25,432 nt of DNA from assembly GCA_031287655.1 (NCBI GenBank), contig JAITSR010000419.1, positions 1 through 25,432 on the forward strand, written 5' to 3'. The translations under genes were made by a program, and so were the position numbers. Numbering within the stretch: position 1 is the first letter of the stretch; the number at the start of each line of letters is the position of its first letter. The notes under the pieces were generated by a model. It saw nothing but the letters and a program-made list of their open reading frames with translations, was not told the origin of the DNA and searched no databases. This DNA comes from Clostridiales bacterium (GTDB lineage Bacteria > Bacillota > Clostridia > WRLR01). Below, piece by piece: positions 14,717-21,779 of this stretch.

Positions 14717-15499
14717 TTAACGAATTATTTTCAGAGCGGGACGGATGCCCGTCGTGTTTTCAACCGCTTCATCGCCTTGGCGCGCGGTGGGCGGAAACGT
14801 TTTTGTATCCGCCGTCGGCGCTTTTGCGCCCGCGAGTGCCGTACTTGCGCCCGCGAGCCGCGTGAGGATCGGCGTAAACCGCTCCCCGACGTCAAAGTGA
14901 TAATTTGTGAGCTCGGTCAGGATTGTTTGGTGAAGCTCCGCGGATTCGCCGAGAAAATGGATGTATTCCCCGAGGTAGTATTCGACGACATTCCGGCCCT
15001 CGACCGGTTCCGCGCCGCCGATCGCCCAGTCGATCAGAGCCGGCTTCATCGCCGCGATCGCGACGCAGGTCATCTGGTAATAGACCTCGTCAACCTCCCG
15101 CTTGTTGTACATACGCAGCCGCGCGATGATCCGCTTTTGATAGTATTGGCGGATGTCGGGCTCGCGCATGATCTCCGCGAAAAAGCGGCCGAAGGGCTTG
15201 CTCCGAATCCCATACGCGAGCTCGACCATGTTGCAGAACAGGAAAAAGGTGCAGGTCCCGGACGCTGCTATGCCTTGTGCCTCGGCGAGGCTGTTCAGCT
15301 CGTTCCGGAATGAAGCGTAGAGTTCGAGCGCGAGCGCGCTCTTGGAGCCGAAGTGATACTGGATCAGACCGAGGTTTGCGCCCGATGCGTTCGCGATGTC
15401 GCGGACGGACGTCTGCTGATACCCGCGCTCATAAAAGAGCTGCCGTGCCGCGAGCAGGATACCGCTCTTTGTTTCGCTTCCCTTTGAATACTGCCCCAT
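14717..15499 (-). CDS. TetR family transcriptional regulator
   Basis: This 260-residue protein has the TetR DNA-binding domain at residues 8-55: GILLAARQLFYERGYQQTSVRDIANASGANLGLIQYHFGSK, with the helix-turn-helix ending in the typical YHFGSK. The remainder is a helical ligand-binding domain. The last 40 or so residues (from about 215) are Ala/Thr-rich and probably unordered, which makes it longer than most family members. The start ATG 15499 has AAAGG 8 nt upstream. Its promoter (15569-15597) faces away from that of the MATE gene. It is first in an operon with the D-lactate dehydrogenase-like gene and perhaps the NUDIX gene. Confidence 0.93.
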   Translation of the reverse strand: MGQYSKGSETKSGILLAARQLFYERGYQQTSVRDIANASGANLGLIQYHFGSKSALALELYASFRNELNSLAEAQGIAASGTCTFFLFCNMVELAYGIRSKPFGRFFAEIMREPDIRQYYQKRIIARLRMYNKREVDEVYYQMTCVAIAAMKPALIDWAIGGAEPVEGRNVVEYYLGEYIHFLGESAELHQTILTELTNYHFDVGERFTPILTRLAGASTALAGAKAPTADTKTFPPTARQGDEAVENTTGIRPALKIIR

Positions 15500-15568
15500 G
15501 TGATTTGCCTTTCTCTTTCCTTTATTCCTTTTACAACTGCGCGGCTGCTTTTTAAGTGCATTGAGAAC

Positions 15569-15597
15569 AGTTTAGCAGAGCCGATATTATTAGTCAA
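15569..15597 (-). promoter_or_regulatory. Promoter of the TetR-type gene
   Basis: Read on the minus strand there is TTGACT (15597-15592), a 17-bp spacer and TAAACT (15574-15569). The match to the housekeeping consensus is strong. The transcript would start near 15562, about 60 nt before the ATG. Confidence 0.7.
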
Positions 15598-15721
15598 GTA
15601 TAAATAATAGAAGGAAAACGTGGTGAAATATGCCGATCCAGTATATTTTGCCATATGAAAACCTCAAAACATCCCGTACTTTGTGCCATTCTATAAAAGT
15701 GCATAAATTTCAAAAAAAGAA

Positions 15722-15750
15722 TTGACAGATCAAATTTATACATGTATAGT
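15722..15750 (+). promoter_or_regulatory. Promoter of the MATE gene
   Basis: TTGACA (15722-15727), 17 bp and TATAGT (15745-15750) form a near-consensus promoter. The -10 hexamer overlaps the palindrome at 15737-15748, so a bound repressor could block it. The leader to ATG 15885 is about 130 nt. Confidence 0.75.
15737..15748. promoter_or_regulatory. Candidate operator, 12-bp palindrome
   Basis: TATACATGTATA is a perfect 12-bp palindrome lying over the end of the spacer and most of the -10 element of the MATE promoter. A TetR-type regulator is encoded divergently next to it, so it is the natural candidate binder. This is inference from position. Confidence 0.45.
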
Positions 15751-15884
15751 ATTGAAAACGAACGAGGCGACGACGCGGCACAAGTAACATGGCGGCGCGG
15801 ATCGCGGCAAAAGTGACCGAAAGACGGCAAATGCAAAAAAACACGGCGGCACAGACCGCTGCAAAGGCAAAGGGGGACTCCGGT

Positions 15885-17327
15885 ATGGAAAAGAAAACAG
15901 ACATCAGCAGGACGACGCGGCTCGGGACCGAGAGTGTCCCCAAGCTGATTTTAATGATGGCGCTGCCCGCGATCCTCGGGAACCTGATGAGCGCGGCGTA
16001 CAACATCATCGACCGTATGTTCGTCGGCCGGTTCGTCGGGAGTGACGCGCTCGCGGCAATCGCCGTACTGTTCCCGCTGACAAATGTGACGACGGCGCTC
16101 TCGCTGTTTATGTCGATCGGCGGCGCGGCGATGCTCTCGATCAGTCTCGGCGCGAAGGATCAGGCAAAAGCCGACCGCGTATTTACGAATGTCATTATTC
16201 AGGCGATCGTATCGGGCGGACTGCTCGCCCTGACCTACGGCCTTTTTACCCCGTCGCTCGTTGCGCTGTGCGGGGCCGCGCCGGGCACGGAGCTCCATAC
16301 GATGGCGGTCTCGTATCTTCGCATCACATCTGCCGGACAGATCTTTTTGATGCTGAACATCGCGTTCGCGTCGACGATCCGCGCGCAGGGCAATATCCGG
16401 TACGCGATGTTCGCGTCGGTGATCGGCGGCTTTTTGAGCGTCACACTCGACTCGATCCTCGTCGGCCGTCTCGGCTTCGGCATCCGCGGCGCGGCGATCT
16501 CGACGTTTTCCAGCCAGTTTATATCCGGCTTCATCGGCTTCCTGTTTTTTGTCCGGGGAAAGAGCGTTGTAAAGTGGGCGGGCTTTCGCGTCGTACACAT
16601 CCGGTTTATTTTCAGCATCATCGTGATGGGCATGGCGCCCTCGACGCTCCAAGCGCTGAGTTTTGTCACAAACATGTTCATAAACCGTTCCCTGATGTAC
16701 TACGGCGGGCTCGAACTCGCGCGCGGCGGGTCGCTCGCAATCGCGGCGGTCAGCGTGACGGCGACGGTCGAGAGTTTCCTTTTGACGATCATCATGGGCG
16801 TCAATCAGGCGATCTCACCGGTGATCAGCTACAACTACGGTTCGGGCGCAACGCAGCGCGTCAGGCAGGCGACGCTGTTCGGGCAGGCGCTCGCAACGGG
16901 GGCCTCCCTGCTCGTGTGGGCGCTGATGATGTTCACGCCGCAGACGCTGTTCCACCTGTTCAACGCGAACGACGCGGAGCTTGTGGCCTTTGGCGTGCGG
17001 GCGATGCGGATCTCGAAGTGCGGCGTATTTGTACTCGGTTTCCAAACGCTCGCTTCGATGTTCTTTTCGGCGACCGGCAGGCCCAAGAGGGCCGTGCTGA
17101 TCTCGATCTCACGGCAGGGCGCGTTCCTGATCCCCGCGCTGCTGCTGTTCCCGAGAATTTGGGGAGTGACCGGCGTGGCCGCGGCCAACGCATTTTCGGA
17201 TTTTTGCTCCGTAATCGTCGTCGGTCTGATCTACAGTTCGGAAATCAGGGCGCTCGCGCGACAGCGGCGCACAGAGGTTGAAGGGGGCGGTCCGCCAAAG
17301 GCGGCGGAAGCGCCCGGCGCGGTATAG
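15885..17327 (+). CDS. MATE family efflux transporter
   Basis: The protein (480 residues from ATG 15885) is an inner-membrane multidrug or toxic-compound exporter with about 12 membrane segments, driven by sodium or protons. VPKLILMMALPAILGNLMSAAYNIIDRMFVGRFVG is the standard first segment of the family. GVNQAISPVISYNYGSG is the matching motif at the start of the second half. The frame is open from ATG 15789, but ATG 15885 has GGGGGA 8 nt upstream and gives the usual family start. The C-terminal 20 residues are a basic tail. The gene is divergent from a TetR-type regulator, a common arrangement for repressor-controlled exporters. Substrate is unknown. Confidence 0.94.
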   Translation: MEKKTDISRTTRLGTESVPKLILMMALPAILGNLMSAAYNIIDRMFVGRFVGSDALAAIAVLFPLTNVTTALSLFMSIGGAAMLSISLGAKDQAKADRVFTNVIIQAIVSGGLLALTYGLFTPSLVALCGAAPGTELHTMAVSYLRITSAGQIFLMLNIAFASTIRAQGNIRYAMFASVIGGFLSVTLDSILVGRLGFGIRGAAISTFSSQFISGFIGFLFFVRGKSVVKWAGFRVVHIRFIFSIIVMGMAPSTLQALSFVTNMFINRSLMYYGGLELARGGSLAIAAVSVTATVESFLLTIIMGVNQAISPVISYNYGSGATQRVRQATLFGQALATGASLLVWALMMFTPQTLFHLFNANDAELVAFGVRAMRISKCGVFVLGFQTLASMFFSATGRPKRAVLISISRQGAFLIPALLLFPRIWGVTGVAAANAFSDFCSVIVVGLIYSSEIRALARQRRTEVEGGGPPKAAEAPGAV

Positions 17328-17384
17328 CATTATCATTCGCATTAGCAATATAGCAAAGCATATAGCATAGTATGATGAGTTGGC

Positions 17385-17427
17385 AAAGACGCCGATCAGA
17401 TCAATTCTGTATCGGCGTCTTTTATTT
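17385..17427 (+). terminator. Intrinsic terminator after the MATE gene
   Basis: AAAGACGCCGAT (17385-17396) and ATCGGCGTCTTT (17411-17422) pair perfectly over 12 bp around a 14-nt loop that can itself pair partly, followed by a T-rich tail. It separates the MATE transcript from the oligopeptide operon. Confidence 0.9.
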
Positions 17428-17492
17428 TACCGGGGCGCGGCAAGCTCCGGCGCCGCTGAAGCGTATTCCTTTAAACAGGGAGGGTATCTGCG

Positions 17493-18410
17493 ATGTTGAA
17501 GTATATATTGAAGCGAATCGGAATCGGCGTCCTGACGATGTTTGTTCTGATCACAGTCACATTTTTTCTCGCGCGGCTCATGCCGGGCAACCCGTTTGAA
17601 ACGGACAACCTTTCAAGGGCGGTGCTCGACCGGCTGATGAGCGAGTACAAGCTCGACAGGCCGCTCGGCGAACAGTACACCTCGTTTCTTTCAAGCATCG
17701 TGCGCGGCGACCTCGGCGTCTCGTTCAAAAAACCCGGTCTGACCGTCAACAGCCTAGTCGCGCGGAGCGGCCGCTACACGATGTCGCTCGGCCTGATCGC
17801 GTTTGCCGTCGCGCTCCTGCTCGGCATTTCGCTGGGTATCTGGCAGGCCGTGACAAAGAGCGGCGTCGTCCGCGGCGCGATCCTGACCGCCTCGACGCTT
17901 GGCGTCAGCGTGCCGAACTATGTGTTCGCGCTGCTTTTGATGATGCTGTTCGGCGTCAAGTTGAAATTGCTGCCGGTGCTCGGGCTCGATACCCCGGCGC
18001 ACTACATTTTGCCGGTCGCGACGCTCTCGGCGTATCCGATCGCGGTGATGTCGCGGCTTGTGAAAAACAGCTTCGGTGAGGCGCTCTCACAGGAATATGT
18101 GATCCTCGCCCGGGCAAAGGGGCTGAGCGTCCTGAAAATCCGGCTGAGACATGTGTTAAAGAACGCCGTGCTCCCGGTGATCACGACCTCGGGCCCGACG
18201 ATCGCTTTTCTTCTGACGGGCAGCTTCGTGGTCGAGAACATCTTTTCGGTTCCCGGGATCGGCAAGGAGTTTGTGAACGCGATCTCAAACCGGGACTATA
18301 CGCTGATCATGGGGCTTTCGATCTTCGTCGGGATGCTGATTATCCTCGCGAACCTGTTGTCCGACATCGTGAACTGCCTCGTCGACCCAAGGCTCCGGCT
18401 GGATACATAA
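17493..18410 (+). CDS. oppB: OppB/DppB-like peptide ABC transporter permease
   Basis: The 305-residue protein is the first permease of a peptide or nickel-type importer. It starts MLKYILKRIGIGVLTMFVLITVTFFLARLMPGNPF, the family signature, and has about six membrane segments. The ATPase-contact loop is EYVILARAKGLSVLKIRLRHVLKNAVLPV near 202-230, followed by GSFVVENIFSVPGIGKEFVNAI, also typical. ATG 17493 has GGGAGGG about 10 nt upstream. It opens an operon in the order B, C, D, F, A. No clear promoter was seen in the 65 bp after the terminator. Peptide versus nickel specificity cannot be decided from the permease alone; oppB is used for the general family. Confidence 0.92.
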   Translation: MLKYILKRIGIGVLTMFVLITVTFFLARLMPGNPFETDNLSRAVLDRLMSEYKLDRPLGEQYTSFLSSIVRGDLGVSFKKPGLTVNSLVARSGRYTMSLGLIAFAVALLLGISLGIWQAVTKSGVVRGAILTASTLGVSVPNYVFALLLMMLFGVKLKLLPVLGLDTPAHYILPVATLSAYPIAVMSRLVKNSFGEALSQEYVILARAKGLSVLKIRLRHVLKNAVLPVITTSGPTIAFLLTGSFVVENIFSVPGIGKEFVNAISNRDYTLIMGLSIFVGMLIILANLLSDIVNCLVDPRLRLDT

Positions 18411-18415
18411 AACAT

Positions 18416-18430
18416 GCGCCGCGGCGGCGC
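18416..18430. repeat. GC-rich 15-bp palindrome between oppB and oppC
   Basis: GCGCCGCGGCGGCGC reads as 7-bp arms around one G. In RNA it would form a short, strong stem starting 5 bp after the oppB stop. It may protect or pause the message; no T-run follows. Confidence 0.6.
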
Positions 18431-18491
18431 GGCGCGGTGCGGTATATGAGCAAGCGCACAGGCCTCTGTCTGTTTAAAAGGAGGGACGACC

Positions 18492-19502
18492 GTGGAAATG
18501 GATATGAAGATGCGTATGAATACGAACGCAGGCGTGAATGTGAGTATGAGTATGAATATGAATATGGATACGAACGTGGACGTGAATATGAATATCAGCG
18601 ACGACCTTTTCCTGCCGCTCGACGAGTCGGAAAAGGACAGCGAGTTTATCGCGATCGAGAGCAGGTCCTTTATCGCGGACGCGGCGCGCAGGTTTTCGCG
18701 GAATAAGCTCGCGATGGCCGGTTTCATCGTGCTGAGCGCCGTCGTGCTGCTCGCGATATTCGGCCCGGTCTTTTCGCATTACACGTTCGACGGGCAGGAC
18801 CCCTCATCCCGGAACAGCGGGTCGAGCCTCGCGCATTGGTTCGGGACGGACAAGTTCGGGCGGGACATCTTTGTGCGCCTGCTCTACGGCGCGCGGATCA
18901 GCCTGATGGTCGGCTTTGTTTCGGCCGGGATCAACATGGCCGTCGGGATCGCCTACGGCGGCATCTCCGGGTATCTGGGCGGCAAGGCGGACATGCTGAT
19001 GATGCGGGTCGTCGACATCATCTACGCGATCCCGTCGCTGCTCTATGTAATCCTGATTATGCTCGCGCTCGGCTCAAATATTCGCAGCATCCTGATCGGC
19101 ATCTGCATTTCGAGTTGGGTCAGCATGGCGCGGATCGTGCGGAGCGAGATTTTAAAGCTCAAGACGCTGGAGTTTTCGACGGCGGCGTTCGTAATCGGCG
19201 CGAGCAAGGCGCGTATCCTGTTCCGGCATCTGCTCATAAACGCGCTCGGCCCGATCATCGTCACGCTGACGTTCATGATCCCGCAGGCGATTTTCACGGA
19301 GGCGTTCCTGAGCTTTGTCGGCGTCGGCATTTCGGCCCCGTTCGCAAGCTGGGGGACGCTCGTGCAGGACGCGCGCGCCTTCATCGACATCTACCCGATG
19401 CAAGTCGTCTACCCGGTGCTCGCGATCTGCGTGACGATCTTTTCGTTGAATTTCATCGGGGACGGCCTCTCCGACGCGCTGAACCCCAAATCCCGCCGCT
19501 GA
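18492..19502 (+). CDS. oppC: OppC/DppC-like peptide ABC transporter permease with Met/Asn-repeat N-terminus
   Basis: The 336-residue protein is the second permease. From about residue 58 it follows the family: AARRFSRNKLAMAGFIVLSAVVLLAIFGP, HWFGTDKFGRDIFVRLLYGARISLMVG, DIIYAIPSLLYVILIMLALGSN and the ATPase-contact loop FSTAAFVIGASKARILFRHLLINA. The first 35 residues are unusual, with Met alternating with Asp, Lys, Asn, Ser or Val, encoded by a run of ATGAAT-like hexamers. GTG 18492 is taken as the start because AGGAGG lies 7 nt upstream; ATG 18498 is 13 nt away. The repeat lies in the cytoplasmic tail before the first membrane segment. Confidence 0.92.
   Translation: MEMDMKMRMNTNAGVNVSMSMNMNMDTNVDVNMNISDDLFLPLDESEKDSEFIAIESRSFIADAARRFSRNKLAMAGFIVLSAVVLLAIFGPVFSHYTFDGQDPSSRNSGSSLAHWFGTDKFGRDIFVRLLYGARISLMVGFVSAGINMAVGIAYGGISGYLGGKADMLMMRVVDIIYAIPSLLYVILIMLALGSNIRSILIGICISSWVSMARIVRSEILKLKTLEFSTAAFVIGASKARILFRHLLINALGPIIVTLTFMIPQAIFTEAFLSFVGVGISAPFASWGTLVQDARAFIDIYPMQVVYPVLAICVTIFSLNFIGDGLSDALNPKSRR
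18498..18599 (+). repeat. Hexanucleotide-type repeat at the 5' end of oppC
   Basis: ATG recurs mostly at 6-bp intervals, for example ATGAGTATGAATATGAAT, with GTG or ACG replacing some copies. It covers about 100 bp at the start of the coding region and encodes the Met-x-Met-x tail. The period of 6 keeps the reading frame. Loss of perfection suggests an older expansion. Confidence 0.8.
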
Positions 19503-19558
19503 TTTGCTGTGACGCCATGGATTGGCGGAAAAAACATCTAATGAAGGGGGACGACCCT

Positions 19559-20593
19559 ATGCTTTTGAATATTCAGGACCTCACAGTGGAATTTACGACG
19601 CCGCAGGGTACGGTCCGGGCGGTGCGCAATGTCGACTACGGCGTCGGCGCCGGAGAGATCGTCGGCGTCGTCGGCGAGTCCGGGTCGGGCAAGAGCGTCG
19701 GAATGCTGACGCTGATGGGCCTTTTGGCGGACAACGGGCGCGTGCCGACAGGGACGATCGAATTTGACGGGCGCGACATCTCGCCGTCCGGCCTCACATC
19801 AAAGGCGCAGAGGCGCGACTACGAGGTCCGGATGCGCAAGATTCGCGGCAATGAGATCGGGATGATCTTTCAGGACCCGATGACCTATCTGAACCCGATC
19901 CTCACGATCCGGCGGCAGATGACCGAGGGCATTATCACGCATACGCGCTGCACTGAAAAAGAGGCGGAGCATATCGCGGTCGGGCTCTTGGGCAGGGTCG
20001 GCATCCCGAACCCGCAGAGCCGTATGCGCCAGTACCCGTTTGAGTTTTCGGGCGGGATGCGCCAGCGGATCATCATCGCGATCGCGCTCTCGCTGAACCC
20101 CAAGCTCGTGATCGCGGACGAGCCGACGACGGCGCTCGACGTCACGGTGCAGGCGCAAATCCTCGAGATGATCCGAAAGCTCGCGCGCGAGGAAGGGATG
20201 GCGGTCGTTTTGATCACGCACGACCTCGGCGTCGTCGCGTCCCTCTGCGACAGAATCAGCATTATGTACGCGGGGCGGATCGTCGAGGAAGGCACTGCGG
20301 ACGAGATTTTTTACGACACGCGGCACCCGTATACGGAAGGGCTCTTGGGCAGTATCAACAACCATTCGACCGACGCAAAGAAGGCGCTGATCCCGATTCC
20401 CGGTTCGCCGCCCGACCTTTTGAAGCTGCCGGACGGCTGCGCGTTCGCGCCGAGATGCGCGCGGGCGATGCGCGTATGCGTCGGGCACGCGCCGGCGCGG
20501 ACGGCGTTCAGCGAGACGCACAGCTGCTCCTGTTGGCTTTGCGACCCGCGCGCGAACCGGGTTCATTCGGAGACGGAGGTGACGACGACATGA
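19559..20593 (+). CDS. oppD: OppD-like peptide ABC transporter ATPase
   Basis: The 344-residue ATPase energises the importer from the cytoplasmic side. Visible motifs are Walker A GESGSGKS (39-46), Q-loop Gln105 in MIFQDPMTYLNP, signature FSGGM (163-167, in place of LSGGQ), Walker B LVIADE (183-188) and the switch histidine His221. The C-terminal extension has PIPGSPPDLLKLPDGCAFAPRC, the oligopeptide-importer domain with its cysteine pattern, which carries an iron-sulfur cluster in some homologues. ATG 19559 has AAGGGGG 8 nt upstream; an earlier in-frame ATG at about 19517 lacks a site. Its stop overlaps the oppF start by 4 nt. Confidence 0.95.
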   Translation: MLLNIQDLTVEFTTPQGTVRAVRNVDYGVGAGEIVGVVGESGSGKSVGMLTLMGLLADNGRVPTGTIEFDGRDISPSGLTSKAQRRDYEVRMRKIRGNEIGMIFQDPMTYLNPILTIRRQMTEGIITHTRCTEKEAEHIAVGLLGRVGIPNPQSRMRQYPFEFSGGMRQRIIIAIALSLNPKLVIADEPTTALDVTVQAQILEMIRKLAREEGMAVVLITHDLGVVASLCDRISIMYAGRIVEEGTADEIFYDTRHPYTEGLLGSINNHSTDAKKALIPIPGSPPDLLKLPDGCAFAPRCARAMRVCVGHAPARTAFSETHSCSCWLCDPRANRVHSETEVTTT

Positions 20594-21684
20594 ATACAGC
20601 AACGGCAGAAGTGCAAAACGCGGCCGAAACGTTCGAGGCGACGGGCGCGCGCGGCGAAGCGGACGCGTTGTTCCGCGTCGAGGGGCTCTCAAAGTTTTTT
20701 GAAGTGCAAAAGAGCGGCTTCGCGCCCAAAAAGTACCTGAAGGCCGTCGACCGGATCAGCCTGTCGGTCGGAAAGGCCGAGACGCTCGGGATCGTCGGCG
20801 AATCGGGCTGCGGCAAGTCGACGCTCGGGCGCGCGATCCTGCAAATCCACAAGCCGACGGCGGGCAAGGTGTTCTTTCACGGAATCGAGCTGACCGGTCT
20901 CTCCGAAAAGCAGATGGCCCCGTTCCGGCGGCGGATGCAGATGATCTTTCAGGACCCTTACGCGTCGCTGAATCCGAGGTACACGGTCGGCGACATCATC
21001 GAGGAGCCGATGGTGATCCACAAGCTCTATCCGCCCGCGGAGCGCAGGCGGCGCGTACAGGAGCTCCTGCTGCTCGTCGGGTTGAAGCCGGATCACATCC
21101 GGCGCTATCCGCACGAATTTTCAGGCGGACAGCGGCAGCGGATCGGGATCGCGCGGACGCTCGCGACGGAGCCGGACTTTATCGTCTGCGACGAGCCGAT
21201 CTCCGCGCTCGACGTTTCGATTCAGGCGCAGATCATCAACCTGCTTGAAAAGATTCAGCGCGAGAGCGGCGTGAGCTATCTGTTCATCGCGCACGACCTC
21301 AGCATGGTGCGGCACATCAGCCACAGAATCGGCGTGATGTACCTTGGCAGCATGGTCGAATACGGGCCCGTCGAGCTCGTGTACGGCGCGCCGCTCCACC
21401 CGTATACGCGGCTCCTGCTGTCGTCCGAGCCGATCGCGGACCCCAAACGCGCGCGGGCGACGCATGTCCATATCCCGGAGGGGGAACTGCCGAGCCCGAT
21501 CGACGCGCCGCCGGGCTGCCCGTTTTGCAGCCGCTGCGCCTATATCCTGCCCGAATGTACGGCGTCGCGCCCGCCGGACTACCGGCAGCCGGACGGCCGC
21601 ACGGTCCGCTGCTACCAGTATTCGCAACGGCGCCGACAGCAAAGGCGGGCTTTCGGCGTCGCGGACATCACGGCGACGCAGTAA
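20590..21684 (+). CDS. oppF: OppF-like peptide ABC transporter ATPase
   Basis: The 364-residue protein is the second ATPase of the importer. Walker A is GESGCGKS (70-77), the Q-loop is in MIFQDPYASLNPRYTVGDII, the signature is FSGGQ (177-181), and Walker B is FIVCDE (197-202) followed by PISALDVSIQAQ. The C-terminal PPGCPFCSRCAYILPEC has the cysteine cluster of the oligopeptide importer family. The first 27 residues before the ABC domain are variable and Ala/Glu-rich. ATG 20590 overlaps the oppD stop as ATGA, with GGAGG 13-17 nt upstream, so translation is coupled. Confidence 0.95.
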   Translation: MNTATAEVQNAAETFEATGARGEADALFRVEGLSKFFEVQKSGFAPKKYLKAVDRISLSVGKAETLGIVGESGCGKSTLGRAILQIHKPTAGKVFFHGIELTGLSEKQMAPFRRRMQMIFQDPYASLNPRYTVGDIIEEPMVIHKLYPPAERRRRVQELLLLVGLKPDHIRRYPHEFSGGQRQRIGIARTLATEPDFIVCDEPISALDVSIQAQIINLLEKIQRESGVSYLFIAHDLSMVRHISHRIGVMYLGSMVEYGPVELVYGAPLHPYTRLLLSSEPIADPKRARATHVHIPEGELPSPIDAPPGCPFCSRCAYILPECTASRPPDYRQPDGRTVRCYQYSQRRRQQRRAFGVADITATQ

Positions 21685-21779
21685 ACCACCGTAACCCACC
21701 ATAATCTGTCGCAAAACGCGGGACTTATGAACGTAAATCCAACAAGAGGCAAAATGCCAAAACAAGGAGGAAACGAAAA

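Larger units (their letters stand above)
15500..15884. other. Divergent intergenic region between tetR-type and MATE genes
   Basis: This 385-bp, A/T-richer stretch holds the minus-strand promoter of the TetR gene (15569-15597), about 120 bp with no feature I can name, then the MATE promoter with an overlapping palindrome (15722-15750). It ends with the leader of the MATE gene, where the frame is open from ATG 15789 but without a ribosome site. Confidence 0.6.

Noticed and set aside
15951..16652. 233-codon minus-strand frame opposite the MATE gene
   Set aside because: Arg/Asp/Ala-rich shadow; the MATE protein has the expected membrane pattern.
17372..17599. 75-codon plus-strand frame across the terminator
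   Set aside because: It spans a clear intrinsic terminator and the start of oppB in another frame, without a ribosome site.
19799..20692. 297-codon minus-strand frame opposite oppD
   Set aside because: Arg-rich antisense frame over an ATPase with all ABC motifs in place.
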